From Perkinsus olseni (Eukaryota > Perkinsozoa > Perkinsida > Perkinsidae): 64,000 nucleotides of DNA. Positions 11,542 to 22,225 of this stretch are shown one piece after another; the stretch's first letter is position 1, and the number at the start of each line of letters is the position of its first letter. Below the pieces are notes generated by a model that saw nothing but the letters and a program-made list of their open reading frames with translations, did no database searches and was not told where the DNA came from. Position numbers and translations under genes: made by a program. Where the stretch lies: the NCBI GenBank assembly GCA_013115135.1, contig JABANP010000276.1, positions 2,501-66,500 of the forward strand. Reading direction: 5' to 3'.

Positions 11542-14135
11542 TTACATTGATAGTTTTACTTTCAATAGAGTGTTGAACACCATTTTACGGAACTGTGGAC
11601 ACGGATCATATTCATCAGAATATCCTGGTCCTTGTATATTCACCCACTGACTAGATGATGTGAATAACATATCGTCTAATAATGACTGTGCCTACAAAAA
11701 CAACAACTAATGAACACTTCATGATGGATACTCATATGTCTAAACTGAGGAGGAGGAGGAGGAGGAGGGTCGCGGTTGTTGTTGTTGTTGGATAATAATG
11801 AACAGTACTGGGGGCATTACCTTGTTAGGATCCCCTAATATCATTGCTCTCACGTATCCATCATAATCAGCAGTAGGAACTGTATGTTGACATAATGATG
11901 GGGTATTGGAATGTATCTCATACTTGAACCTGATGATAATAATGATGATTAGTAGCAGCAGTAGTGATAATAATATTATTACTACTTCGAAGGTGTTGTT
12001 GGTTTAAGACGCAGAAGACCGAGATAATATAATAGATTATTATTAAAACTATTCCATTGAACATTAGTTGGATTAATAACAGATGTCATTGAACCTCTCC
12101 ATGCCTCTCCTGTATCATTAAATACTCTACTACCAGCATTGTATCTGATCATCATCATAATAATGATAGTACGACTGCGATTGTATGACAAGTAGGACGA
12201 TACTATCATTATCAATGATGATGGTGAAGATGATGTCTATACTATTACATGCATTTATTGACCCATACGGGTATATGATCAGTTTCACCCATAGTCTTAT
12301 GTATACCAAAATATTCCCGTATTATCCTGTCACCGTTACACGACGATGCTTCGTATCTACTCATCTTCTTTTTCTTATGGCCACCATTAGTTACTGATTT
12401 CGGGCATTTCCGAGGTGGTGCCTCCATATAACCAATATGTGGTGGTTCACCACTATGCGACGACGATGCTGCTGCTTCATCGAAGAGATAGCCTAATTTC
12501 AACTTAGAAGCCAAAAATATATCATCATCCATTGCCAAGTACCTGGAAGCTATAACAAGAAGCAGAAGAGCATGAGTAGTTGTAGTAGTGGTATTATTAT
12601 TACCAGTTAGATATATTAGGTATATTAGCTGTTGATAATCTTATAGCCACTCTGTTATTAGATGGTATAACCCCCGGATATGTTCCGTTATCCATTATAC
12701 TAGAGTGGCCGATCATATGTACTCCTTCTTCTTCGTCTGATGATGATATCAATAACAACAATGAGTGCTTTGCGTTAGTCGGGGATTATTATTATTACCA
12801 TTAGAATACTGCTGACGTTGACGTAAATAATGAGGTGGGTTATTAACATCATCAGCATATACAATATAAATATCCTTTATGAATCCATCACGAGCATTCG
12901 ACCTCTTATCACCGCTAGCTGATGATAACACCAATGCACCTGATGATGATGGTGATGAGCATGATGAATATACTATCAGCCTGCCTCTCCCAATGACCAC
13001 GCTGTATGGCGATATTTATGGGGATGCTAATGATAACAGCGGTAGTAGTAATTATTATTATTACCATTATACTGTAAACCCCTGATTGCCCAACGAAGCT
13101 CATTGAATGTATTTTCAAGAGATGTTAGTGATCTCCAATTACGCCAACCTAACAGCATCATCATAATCATCAAGACACCCCCACTGTTGTTGTGGTAGTC
13201 ATTACCAAGTCCTTTAGCATCCTCTCCTCCCCATCGTTTCTGCCATCTTGGGTCACTATAATTAACCCATGTGTAGACTACATCAGCCGATATACCCCTA
13301 TTAGTAGAAGTTAATGATGATGATGATGGCGTTGATAGGATACATCTTCTATCAGGTAAGCTGAAAAAGAATAATATATGACTGATACGTCTGAGAATAA
13401 TGACCTGTTAGGTTGATTACTACTACTATTACCTGAAACATTTATTAGGTTTGCAACCTCTACATGGACAATATAGCACTATTCCATTGATAGGCCGGCC
13501 TGCACCATCAACTCCTGATAACTACATCATCCTATGCCCAATCCTATGCTACCCAGAGTACTACGTCTATATAAATCACCAAAATTATGCAATGGAACCA
13601 CAGTATCGATATCCTTATTGTTATCACGTCTTATAGGATAGGGACATTCACCATCATACAGTTCACATAATCTATCTTTAATATACACGAATGCCTCACA
13701 GCTGTAAGTGCTGTAACAGTAATCAAAGCATCCCTTGGGGGATTTTATTGCAAGATGGTAGGCATCATCAACATTCCCAGGATTAGCGTGATGATCAACA
13801 GTAATCTGTTTGAGTATACGCCGAACGTGAGCGCATGTTGCATTGTTATGAACCAATACAAAAGTATCATGAGAATAAGGATACTTCATACTGCTTGGTA
13901 CCACATCAACGACCATCGTTATGGTATCTACCGATATATCATCATTGATAGCCACGGGATAGCCTGCATGATCAAAGGATGACGAAAGCAATAATGTTAG
14001 TATAAATAAGGTGGATAAACCCAGGAAGGATCCAACACAGACACTCTTGCTCGAAGTAAGCCTCACGTAGTGATGATGTTGTCGATAACCTATGTGATGA
14101 TTCATGTATAAGTCATTCAAAGATATTAACTGCAT
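11542..14135 (-). CDS. Stealth-family sugar-phosphotransferase, type II membrane protein
   Basis: Related to GlcNAc-1-phosphotransferase (GNPTAB) and bacterial Stealth capsule enzymes, which transfer hexose-1-phosphate units in the Golgi or cell surface pathway. The N-terminus has one membrane anchor (about residues 33-55, VGSFLGLSTLFILTLLL). Next is a Cys-rich lumenal module (CFDYCYSTYSCEAFVY..LCELYDGECPY, PAN/apple-like). CR1 is DVVYTWVNYSDPRW, CR2 includes NTFNELRWAIRGL and KDIYIVYADDV, and CR3 ends YLAMDDDIFLASKL. Ten exons: 13565-14135, 13433-13514, 13179-13360, 13065-13148, 12799-12939, 12604-12736, 12249-12542, 11996-12144, 11821-11929, 11542-11691. One intron (13149-13178) is only 30 nt. 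The 3' end is less certain: a GTAAAA donor near the stop could add another exon. The start is ATG 14135. Confidence 0.8.
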
Positions 14136-14209
14136 AATCACAGAGGCTCAGTCACATAGAGAAGGCCAACCTGAAGACCATGTACTCGGAAGCGGTACTA
14201 ATTTGACGG

Positions 14210-14346
14210 TTACACGATGACACCTCGATTATGTCCCGCGTAGCTAAAATACGCATACCTCAGTACCAAAGCTGCAAACTCTGTATCTCTCCTCGGATCT
14301 CTATGGTCCTCTGCAGGTCCGGTTGGTGGCGGCAGATCGCGATCAG
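14210..14346 (-). pseudogene. Host exon, 3' half, split by retrotransposon
   Basis: An open frame reads from the insertion site to TAA at 14212-14210 and contains DLPPPTGPAEDHRDPRRD and a short aromatic tail. Its first codons are completed only when joined to the sequence on the far side of the retrotransposon (23916-23969), after removing one copy of TCAG. I do not recognise the protein. The exon could end in an intron near 14262 instead of running to this stop. Confidence 0.5.
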
Positions 14347-14708
14347 TGTGAATGGCCAGCAGAGCTGCTTGCAGTTGGAAGAGTTAATTGGGTTTGGCCT
14401 TGTGAGCCAGGGGTTACGGTGGAAGAAGCGCCAGGGGCGCGGTGATATTGGTTCCTGGTGATAACCATGTCTGAGTTCGGTTGCTGGCCACTCAACCCAA
14501 CGGTGATGACGGAGAATTTCGATTGGACGGGAGGTGGCGATAAATGTAGTTAAGGTTAATGGCTGCTTGAAAGGGTAGGGCTGTGCGAGTAGAACTCGCT
14601 AAAGTATGTCAATATAACTGCTTCAGAAAAGTTACCACCCTTCAAGTAAGAAATACGAGTCGAAGCAAGAAGGCAAGATATCCCTTCACCGCGCTGTTGC
14701 AGCGCACA
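14347..14708 (-). repeat. 3' LTR of element 1
   Basis: This LTR has the same 362-bp length as 23554-23915 and differs by about seven substitutions. On the minus strand it starts TGTGCGC and ends TTCACA, so it has TG..CA termini. Confidence 0.92.
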
Positions 14709-15500
14709 GTGGCCGCCGCGGGGAGGTCCTCCCATATGGTCTAGCGCCTTAACGTGGCGTGGGGGTGATACTCATTCGGAGTATGCGAAGCTAGACCGAC
14801 TATACCGAACTCGACGATCACCCAACGGGTGGTGACTGAGTGGCGGTAAAAGTTCCCTCCTCCCCACTTTCCATCTATCTATGCCCCCTTCTCGTCTCTA
14901 CGCTGTCGATTCGCCGCTACGATTACTACCACGACTGTGGTACTGTCCGGGTTGTGCATTGGCTCCATTGCTGCCCGACTATACTGCCTGATACTCCTAG
15001 TCGATTACACTGTAGTTGTGGACTAGTCGCTGTATTCCCTCGTTCCCCTCACCACTTTTAACCTTTTGCTTTAGCGTTTCGATCATGTTTCACTGTGCGT
15101 ACTGCATATTTTTGGGGTTGAGGGATGATGCTGCCACTGGTTACTGCCCGTGAGTGCATTGGTCGTGGTAGGGGCGATACGACAATAGGCGTGTAATGCC
15201 CCGGTAATAGGCGTTGCGTTGCGTTGCGGGGAGGTCACGGCTAAAGCCGCACAAATACAGATACGGAAGGTCTCCGTGACGGAGACTCCGTCAGAAATAA
15301 CCCGTCCGACTATAGAACAACGGCGAGATGCGACCGGGGATATGGTTGTTACCGAGATGTAAGTCGTCACGAACAAGAGGTCGGCCACGCTGCCTACTAG
15401 GCAGTGCCTGGGCACCGCATTACCGCGTCACGGTAACCCCAACCCTCGGAGTGTTTGCACCTCGACAGCGTTTCGTCATAGCTCCGAATTGAAATAAAAG
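14709..15500 (-). other. 3' untranslated part of element 1
   Basis: About 790 bases between the end of Pol and the 3' LTR. Short frames at 14840-15061 and 15083-15415 have no family signal. Next to the LTR there is no clear purine-only polypurine tract. A hairpin-like CTCCGTGACGGAGACTCCG lies near 15272. Confidence 0.5.
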
Positions 15501-18500
15501 TTAAATGGAAAGGTCTCCTCCACCAACGCCCAGTAATCCTAGAATTGCTGTAGCTCGGCGCCGGGCTGTTCTGGTCGTAGCCGTCGACGAGCCGGCAACG
15601 TAGATGAGACTTCCACCTTCCACTTTAACAGCCTCACGGGAGCCCTCCGTGAGCCTGCCGTGGGCGTCAAACATCGCTTTAGAGATCCAAGTTTCCTGAG
15701 AGTCACTCGGCGAGTCTTCGACAACGGCCACTCCACGATACTGGGGTTCTCTCAGGCCCACATAAATAACCACATTGCCCTTCTCGGCAACACCCAGCAT
15801 GAACTTACCACAGATAGGCTTGGAAGAGCAGCCAAGTCTCTCTTTCAGCTCCTCTAATGTCTCCGCAGAGTCCTCTTTCTCCTCGCCGTCGTGAGTCCCC
15901 TCACTCGGGGGGCTTTGCGCATTCCTCGGACCTCCCGGTGGCACTCCGGTGGGCCGGGAATCCTCCTCGACCGAACTTCCAGCTCGGCGAGTCCTCTCCT
16001 TCACCAGCCCCTCCGCGATGGCCTGCTTAGCCCTCTCCTCCCAGATATTGTCAAGGTCGGCAATGGGATCGTCGAGCAGAGCCGCTGTCCTCACCCGTCC
16101 CGCTGAGTCAACATACACTCGAGTTCCCCGGCGAGCTTCTTCCCTGACCAGTTGCTCAAAGCCAGCGGCGTGAACAACGTTCTTCAGAGACACATAAAGT
16201 AGCTGCTCTTCATCAAAGGGGATGTTGTCGACCTCGATGATTTGATCCAGCCTCTGCTCAGCAGGAGGAATGAGAACTTCTGGCGGCAGCAGGACTATAG
16301 CAGAGGACTTGACTTGTACCACCGTGTACGGTCCTCGCCACCTCGAATCGAGGTGGTGGCCGATTGCTCCATCGGCGGAATTGTTGACGTACACCAAGTC
16401 GTAGCATTTCGGCCGATACGCGGTGGCTGTGGCTAGGGAGATTCTCCGCCTCTGCTCAATCGCCTTGAAGTGCCAATGCTCCAGATACTCTCTTATGCTG
16501 ACCTCCATATCGGCCTTAATCTGGTCAATGAATGGTAGGAACGACCGGCAATAGGGGATGATGTCGGTGTTCAGATACCGGTCCTCCATGTATCGCCAGT
16601 CAACAGTAGTGGAAGAGGCAGCCTCTCCCCCAGGGTAGGACTGTCGATAAGTGAACATCATCTCGCTCGGCGACATGAGAGCCCACGCTTTCGGGCATAA
16701 GTTATAGGCCCTAAGGGCGACAAAGAAGGCGTGGGTCCATGGTTGGTCATCCCCTGCTTGACTCCGAATGCTCCGACACATCTGCACCAGGTCACGGTGC
16801 CATCGTTCGTAGAACGACAGATTGGCGCCGTACCCCGGTAACAGATAGTGTCGAACCGCGTGCTTGATGAAGACCAGCTTGACCGTCCGAGTGATGAACG
16901 AGCTGAAGGACTTGTCCGTCAAGGCGGCCGCAGGTGACCCGTATTCGCAGAACACCGCGTGAAGATTTTCCGCCACGGTAGAGCTCTTTGAATCTGGCAG
17001 GACTCGCCCCACGGTATATGCACTCACGCTGTCATGTACAAGCAGTACATACCGTGCAACCATGGGAGAGTTCCGCTCGGATCCCTGCGGCTCTCGATAC
17101 GGCCCCAGGATGTCGATGCCGACAAGTTGCCATAAAGAAGATACCGCTAGCTGCTGGGCTTTATTCGACAGGTAGTCCAGGCTCTTGACCGCTTTGCCAC
17201 GGAGGCATGCCAAGCAGGGCTTGAGTGTCCGCCGCACCACTCCTTTCAGTGATCGCGAGTCGTAGGAGTACTTCAGCTGATTCGCCACTCGACCATGGTG
17301 TGCATGGGCCAAGGCGTAATGGTTAATGACGGCCAAGAGAGATAGGAGCGTCCGGCAATATTCGGAATCACCGAGGCATGCCGACCCTTCTGGGTCCGCC
17401 TTCGGATACTTCGTCCTATCCACCGGAATATATCGTAATAGCCCGTTGTGGTCTATGTGGCACAAAGTCGCCAACCTGACTAGTCTCGTCTGCCCTTCTC
17501 CCAGTTGATGCCGCCGAACATGGCCTTTCAAGAAGCCTCGGAGCAGCGAGATATCCGCATCCTTCTCCTGGCATCTCTCAAGGCAGGGCCGAAGAGATCC
17601 CTTGAATTCGATGTTGTCCAGCACGAACTCAGGTCCTTCACCCATGGCCTGCCTTGCGAACGCCTTGATCTGCTCCAGCTCCTCTCGCTCTGTTTCCGGG
17701 AATACCGATATATCAGGTAACCGGATCCCATCCACAGTAATGGTCGAGCTGTCAGCGTCTTGGGCCTCACCTGAGTGGCCCGCCTCAATCGAGAGCGCCG
17801 CCCCGCACAACGAACCCGTCTCAACGAGGTGGGAGGGCTCGGGTAGATCGCTCCCTGTTGTTTCTTGGTCACCATCATTCGGATCGTAGACGAGCTCGGA
17901 TGACCGTAATGCATTTCTCAGGGCGTCACCTTCAAGCCTCGGCCGTAGTTGCCCTCGCGTGATGCCGTCCGATGGGTTGATGGTGCCAGGGATGTGGCAT
18001 TCTCTAGCACCCAACTCCTTACATACTTGCCGGATGGTGATCAATCTCCGCCTTTCCGGTTGCGCGAGCCTTGCATCATTTGCTTCTCGCCGCAGCCGAT
18101 GTACTGTAATCTCGGAGTCCGTTGCCACCACTAAAGGTACGGCTTTGGGGTGGGGGGTCAGGCCATGATCCTCGAGGTGTTGCCCTTCAACCTCCGGTAC
18201 CGGTAGGTGGTAGGCTAGCACCCTAACCCATAGGAGAGCCCGAAATAGCGCGTCGAGCTCCTTCCGAGGGATATTCCATCCCTCTTGGGTCTTAGGGAAC
18301 AACCCACCGCGTGCCGCCAGACGCACTGTCAGATCTTCTTGGCTTCTTATGTCGACGCCCCATGCCAACTTCGACGCATCACACGTAACCACTAACACAC
18401 TGTGCTCGAGGTCGACGAACCTAGGGGTGCCCGCCGCCGCATCTGAGGCTAAATGTACGGTGGTGTGTACCCACTCCATCAGTTGCTGCTTCAGATCCTG

Positions 18501-19262
18501 CGGTATGGTGGCATCCCAACTTTTGACTCGCTGAGAGACTGACCTCCAGACCACACGACCACTGATGTCGTGCTCCAGAACGAGCCCCAAGGGGTCGTAC
18601 AGTGAGGAAAGAAGTGCGCTGGCGCGCCTCTTGGTGACCTTCTCGTGCTCCGTAGGGACGTCTGCGGCGAAGGTCGGCCGAAGGGTTCCCTCCCCCGGGT
18701 CGAAGCGATACCCTAGGGTGTGGATCGCGTTACCGTCTTCTTCTGGCGGCGTACCACCCCACGAGACGAACTCCTTCTTAGGGTCGACTTGCAGATGGTG
18801 CCCCGCGAAGATGTGAGTCGTGAAGGTGTAGTTCACGCGAGCCTCCTCGGGGTTGGCTCCTCCGACGTAGAAGTCATCAACGAACTTCACAATCTCGACC
18901 TCTTCCGGTACGGCCGGTCCCCGCCGAACGTACCGTCTGGCGCTAGCGGATGGTCGACACAGCACCTTGTTGACCGCCGCCTCGGGTAGAGTAGCAGCCT
19001 TGACCGTGCAACGGCGGCTCCGCGCCTTGGGGCTCACCTCTCGAGCTATGGCTGTGAGGCCCCGTATCTCCTCGACGACATCGTGGGTGTGTGCCTCGAG
19101 CATCGACGGAGCGCAATTTGAGCCAAAGCCTACCCGGGACCACAGCACCGCATAATCTCCGATACAGCTATACCCGCTGTGTGGGACGTCGCTTGGTGTC
19201 GCCATCATCTCGCAGAAGGCCTTGCTTATGTCTCCGGAGACGAAGAATCTCATACCCCGCAA
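15501..19262 (-). CDS. pol: Pol: RT (most), RNase H, integrase of element 1
   Basis: 1253 codons without a stop. The RT palm begins near VSGDISKAF, with the catalytic FVDDFYVG (FVDD variant of YxDD) and the BEL/Pao signature SLYDPLGLV. RNase H has VTCDASKLAWGVDI, IPRKELDAL and VVATDSE. Integrase has an N-terminal His/Cys zinc region (HHGR..CLACLRG), then the D,D-E core: VGIDILGPY, ALTDKSF and a Glu in SFYERWHRD. The C-terminal part has a DSRWRGPYTVVQ segment typical of integrase C-terminal domains. The start of RT is in another frame upstream (19250-20617). The protein acts in reverse transcription and integration. It ends at 15501 with a Gly-rich tail. Confidence 0.9.
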   Translation of the reverse strand: MRGMRFFVSGDISKAFCEMMATPSDVPHSGYSCIGDYAVLWSRVGFGSNCAPSMLEAHTHDVVEEIRGLTAIAREVSPKARSRRCTVKAATLPEAAVNKVLCRPSASARRYVRRGPAVPEEVEIVKFVDDFYVGGANPEEARVNYTFTTHIFAGHHLQVDPKKEFVSWGGTPPEEDGNAIHTLGYRFDPGEGTLRPTFAADVPTEHEKVTKRRASALLSSLYDPLGLVLEHDISGRVVWRSVSQRVKSWDATIPQDLKQQLMEWVHTTVHLASDAAAGTPRFVDLEHSVLVVTCDASKLAWGVDIRSQEDLTVRLAARGGLFPKTQEGWNIPRKELDALFRALLWVRVLAYHLPVPEVEGQHLEDHGLTPHPKAVPLVVATDSEITVHRLRREANDARLAQPERRRLITIRQVCKELGARECHIPGTINPSDGITRGQLRPRLEGDALRNALRSSELVYDPNDGDQETTGSDLPEPSHLVETGSLCGAALSIEAGHSGEAQDADSSTITVDGIRLPDISVFPETEREELEQIKAFARQAMGEGPEFVLDNIEFKGSLRPCLERCQEKDADISLLRGFLKGHVRRHQLGEGQTRLVRLATLCHIDHNGLLRYIPVDRTKYPKADPEGSACLGDSEYCRTLLSLLAVINHYALAHAHHGRVANQLKYSYDSRSLKGVVRRTLKPCLACLRGKAVKSLDYLSNKAQQLAVSSLWQLVGIDILGPYREPQGSERNSPMVARYVLLVHDSVSAYTVGRVLPDSKSSTVAENLHAVFCEYGSPAAALTDKSFSSFITRTVKLVFIKHAVRHYLLPGYGANLSFYERWHRDLVQMCRSIRSQAGDDQPWTHAFFVALRAYNLCPKAWALMSPSEMMFTYRQSYPGGEAASSTTVDWRYMEDRYLNTDIIPYCRSFLPFIDQIKADMEVSIREYLEHWHFKAIEQRRRISLATATAYRPKCYDLVYVNNSADGAIGHHLDSRWRGPYTVVQVKSSAIVLLPPEVLIPPAEQRLDQIIEVDNIPFDEEQLLYVSLKNVVHAAGFEQLVREEARRGTRVYVDSAGRVRTAALLDDPIADLDNIWEERAKQAIAEGLVKERTRRAGSSVEEDSRPTGVPPGGPRNAQSPPSEGTHDGEEKEDSAETLEELKERLGCSSKPICGKFMLGVAEKGNVVIYVGLREPQYRGVAVVEDSPSDSQETWISKAMFDAHGRLTEGSREAVKVEGGSLIYVAGSSTATTRTARRRATAILGLLGVGGGDLSI

Positions 19263-20617
19263 TGCGGGGCCCGCATGCCGATAAGGGCTGGTATCACTCG
19301 GTTCTGCGGAAGACCACCTCTAGTAGAATACCTGTTCATGGTCCTGAAGTCGAGAGTGATACGACACGGGCTGGTCTTCGAGTCACGGAAGACTGTGTGG
19401 CTTGGGGTAAAGTGCTGTGGCAGAGGACAGGGAGTATCCGCCAGGTCAGTACCCTCGGTGAGATACCGCCACACCTCTTGACAGGCTTCTGGGGTCGGAG
19501 GCCGGTGATATTCCGTCTCGGAGTTGTCCTGGACAATCCCGCAAAACCGACGTCTTATATACCCTGCGAGGGCCTCCTCAAAGAACTTGTACCGGTGGTC
19601 ATTCAGCTTCGCAACCGACGCCGCCCCTCTTCTAGCCGCTCCGGAGAAGTTGAACCTGGGGCGCTCCTGACCAGCCCACGGGATTCGAGGCTGCGCCCTT
19701 CCCAGTGGGGCTTGCTGGTCCGCCACCCAACACCGTTCAATCACCCGCCATGGTGGAAGGCCCTGTATCTCGTCGCTGTTAAGCTCATCGTCGGCCCCTG
19801 GGGCGGCACTGTCCGGATCCGTCCGAACCCGCTGTTGGCCCAGGACAATAGGCCCCATAAGTTGAGCCCGAGGCTCATCTTCCTCACATGGGTCGGTTAA
19901 GTCGCCATATATCTCCACCTTGGGATATCTCTCTTGGTAGACCTTACGCAGCGGCTCGTTCACGACCCAGTCCGTGAGTCCCATCACCCCCTGGCTGGAG
20001 ATCACGTGGAGCCAATGGTTAGCACCATAAAGGAAGTGCGTTCTAGCCATGGGGGAAGGCGTGGTCGCCGGAGTCTCTGCACTCTTGCTAGCCTCAGCAG
20101 CAGCGAGGAATTTCCGTGTACGTGAGAGAAATCCAGGGTTGTCTCTCACCACGCCTGTGAAGACCCCCGCCCCGGCTGGAGTGAAGATGATAGCCGCCTC
20201 CAGGCGTGTGAGCGTGGAGCAGCCCAAGATGATCGGAGTGCTCAGGTCATTCGCCGTAACTGCAAAACGCTCCTTGATACTGATATTCTTCGTCGTCACC
20301 GGCAGCAGGCAATGACCCAAGATCCGCATCTTGCTTCCATTGGCCACGTTCACGGTTCTTGTTGAGGGCGACGTGAACTCCGGGCATTTGGTTGGATAGA
20401 GCTTCTTCAGGGTCCCATATGCGATAACGCTGATGTCTGCACCGGAGTCGAACAGCACCGTCCGTGGCACACTTCCAATGTGCACTTCTCCGAAGACGAT
20501 CTGCTGAGAACGCCCCGACTCTGCTCCGTATACTCGCTGTTGACTCCGAGGTCGTCTCATCGCGCCCACATCAACGTCCACAAAGGTGGTAATGGTGTGG
20601 ACTGCCGCCTCGTCCAC
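19250..20617 (-). CDS. Protease and N-terminal RT of element 1
   Basis: The retropepsin active site is LFDSGADISVI with the partner motif IILGCSTL about 80 residues on. A linker follows, then the RT fingers (HTVFRDSKTSPCRITLDF). The frame continues directly from Gag across one TAG (20626-20624), so protease could be made by stop read-through. It ends out of frame just before the RT palm: a 14-nt segment (19266-19279) that forms a palindrome with its neighbour shifts the frame. There is no ATG; the first codons after the TAG are GTC GCG GTG. Confidence 0.85.
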   Translation of the reverse strand: MDEAAVHTITTFVDVDVGAMRRPRSQQRVYGAESGRSQQIVFGEVHIGSVPRTVLFDSGADISVIAYGTLKKLYPTKCPEFTSPSTRTVNVANGSKMRILGHCLLPVTTKNISIKERFAVTANDLSTPIILGCSTLTRLEAAIIFTPAGAGVFTGVVRDNPGFLSRTRKFLAAAEASKSAETPATTPSPMARTHFLYGANHWLHVISSQGVMGLTDWVVNEPLRKVYQERYPKVEIYGDLTDPCEEDEPRAQLMGPIVLGQQRVRTDPDSAAPGADDELNSDEIQGLPPWRVIERCWVADQQAPLGRAQPRIPWAGQERPRFNFSGAARRGAASVAKLNDHRYKFFEEALAGYIRRRFCGIVQDNSETEYHRPPTPEACQEVWRYLTEGTDLADTPCPLPQHFTPSHTVFRDSKTSPCRITLDFRTMNRYSTRGGLPQNRVIPALIGMRAPHCGV

Positions 20618-20623
20618 CGCGAC

Positions 20624-21592
20624 CTACTCAGTGAGATCTACTATGTCGTCCTCGGCGTCAGACTCCACGTCCCCGCTCATGTTGACCTTAGCTGTAGCCG
20701 TGGGCGTTCTTGGAGGTCCCTTAGGATCGCTCTCATAGGCCTGCCGCTCCGGCAGCCCTCTCCTCGGCCGTGCCCCTAAGTTCCTATTATTAGGGACGCC
20801 GTTCCTCGGGACCGGCCTCTCCGCTGGGCAGACATAGCTGAGATGACCTTGTTGCCGGCACCGATGGCAGAAGCACGACGATCCCACGTTGCACGAGTCT
20901 TCCTTGTGTGCGGGGTTGCCACACCTCAAACACCTTTCATCACTGTGCCCAATGACTCCTCGACAATCACGGGCTTGATGGCCCGGTTTCAAACATCGGT
21001 AACAGGTCTTGGCGATGGTGTCCAGCCCCACAGCCATCACATGTGCATGCGGTGAGATATCCTCCCCGCTCTCGGTTTCTACGTCAGTACCATCTCTTTC
21101 GAGATGTCCGACATGCAGGTGACGCACCCCATATCCTCCAACGTACTGGCCGTAGGCCTCCTGCATGAAGTGCTTCTTCTCATGCGTCGTGACCGACTTC
21201 GCTCCCCGTTGTCGTAGGTCTTGTTCCAACACGATTCTCTTAAACTCGGGGAAGTCGACCCCCTTATCCCCCATGTCTCTATCAACCTTGTCCCGGATTC
21301 GGTCCGAAAGTAAGCCATCATACAGCCGTCGCTTCATGAAGTGTTCACGGGGGGCGGCCTGCAAGTGGCACAGCTCCGTCGCATAACGCTCCAGTCGGCG
21401 TATGAACTGGCTGAGCGTTTCATTAGGGCGTTGCACGGCAGTAGCGAACTGTTGTTGCACCCGAATAAGGGTCTCATGGTTATTGAACTGGGCATTGATC
21501 GCCTCCTGTAGTCTTCTCCACTGCTCGTCATAGTCCTTATGGCATCGGACCGGGACCCGCTCATTCTGCACTAGGTCTCGCCAGACTTCCCC
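20624..21592 (-). CDS. gag: Gag C-terminal half with three zinc knuckles (element 1)
   Basis: Capsid-like helical region (QQFATAVQRPNETLSQFIRR), then three CCHC knuckles: CYRCLKPGHQARDC, CLRCGNPAHKEDSC and CHRCRQQGHLSYVC. This is nucleocapsid and binds the element RNA. The frame is the same as the Gag segment 21614-22225, from which it is separated by the inverted arm 21593-21625 that brings a TAG. It ends with TAG at 20626-20624, followed in frame by protease. Confidence 0.85.
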   Translation of the reverse strand, partial: GEVWRDLVQNERVPVRCHKDYDEQWRRLQEAINAQFNNHETLIRVQQQFATAVQRPNETLSQFIRRLERYATELCHLQAAPREHFMKRRLYDGLLSDRIRDKVDRDMGDKGVDFPEFKRIVLEQDLRQRGAKSVTTHEKKHFMQEAYGQYVGGYGVRHLHVGHLERDGTDVETESGEDISPHAHVMAVGLDTIAKTCYRCLKPGHQARDCRGVIGHSDERCLRCGNPAHKEDSCNVGSSCFCHRCRQQGHLSYVCPAERPVPRNGVPNNRNLGARPRRGLPERQAYESDPKGPPRTPTATAKVNMSGDVESDAEDDIVDLTE

Positions 21593-21625
21593 GGGGAAGT
21601 CTGGCGAGACCTAGTGCAGAATGAG
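21560..21625. repeat. 66-bp perfect palindrome in gag
   Basis: Bases 21560-21592 and 21593-21625 are perfect reverse complements with no loop, and the match stops at 21559/21626. The arm 21560-21592 is in the Gag frame. The other arm introduces a TAG at 21613-21611. Taking away the 33-nt arm would leave the frame continuous, so the palindrome looks like an inverted duplication added to a working Gag. Confidence 0.95.
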
Positions 21626-22225
21626 GCCACTTCCTAGGGGAAGTTCCCCGTCGCAGTGGAGCCTCGCCCATGTATACCGTACCAAGCTGGGGTAACCCTC
21701 AGTCCTCGTCACGATCTCGTCGATCCATGAAGCCCCACTTCTTTGATCCTCAGCCCCCTTAAAGGTGTTCTTCGGGCCCAACTTGTCCGCCACCGTTACA
21801 GCCGAATCATATTCTCGGGATGAAATGGGATGGTCACACTGCCGGCGTCCACAGCCCGGGCATCTATCATACACCGAAGTCGTCAGCCGTATCGGGGGCT
21901 GGAACCGCTTATTTGATGTGATCCCGCCCGCTCTCCCATCGTTTCTGTAAGTAGGTTCATAAACTCGACCAGGTGACATCCTCCTCGCCCGGCGGTAATT
22001 ACTATCATCCGATCCGTAGCTGACTTCTCGTCGACTTGTGGGCGAGCCACTTCTCCGACTCGGGCTCCTTCCCCGTGCCCAACTCAGCGTTCTCGGCGCC
22101 CCTCTTTCTCCCTCGGTGGTCATCAGTATTCGTTGACCACCGGTACCATCCGGGTCGATAGAAGCGTTTAAGAAGCCCGCGTCGGCTTGCGGGCCCCAAC
22201 AGCCCTCCTTCGTTCCTGGAGCCAT
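21614..22225 (-). CDS. gag: Gag middle segment (element 1), interrupted
   Basis: Arg/Ser-rich segment followed by a Cys/His patch (DRCPGCGRRQCDHP). It is in frame with the downstream zinc-knuckle Gag but stopped by the palindrome. It overlaps the upstream Gag frame (22005-23675) with a +1 offset near 22190-22225, around GGGGCCC. I cannot tell whether that offset is programmed or a mutation. There is no family name for this part. Confidence 0.6.

Noticed and set aside
19091..19900. 269-codon plus-strand gene
   Set aside because: It is antisense to the protease-RT frame of element 1, and its composition follows from that frame.
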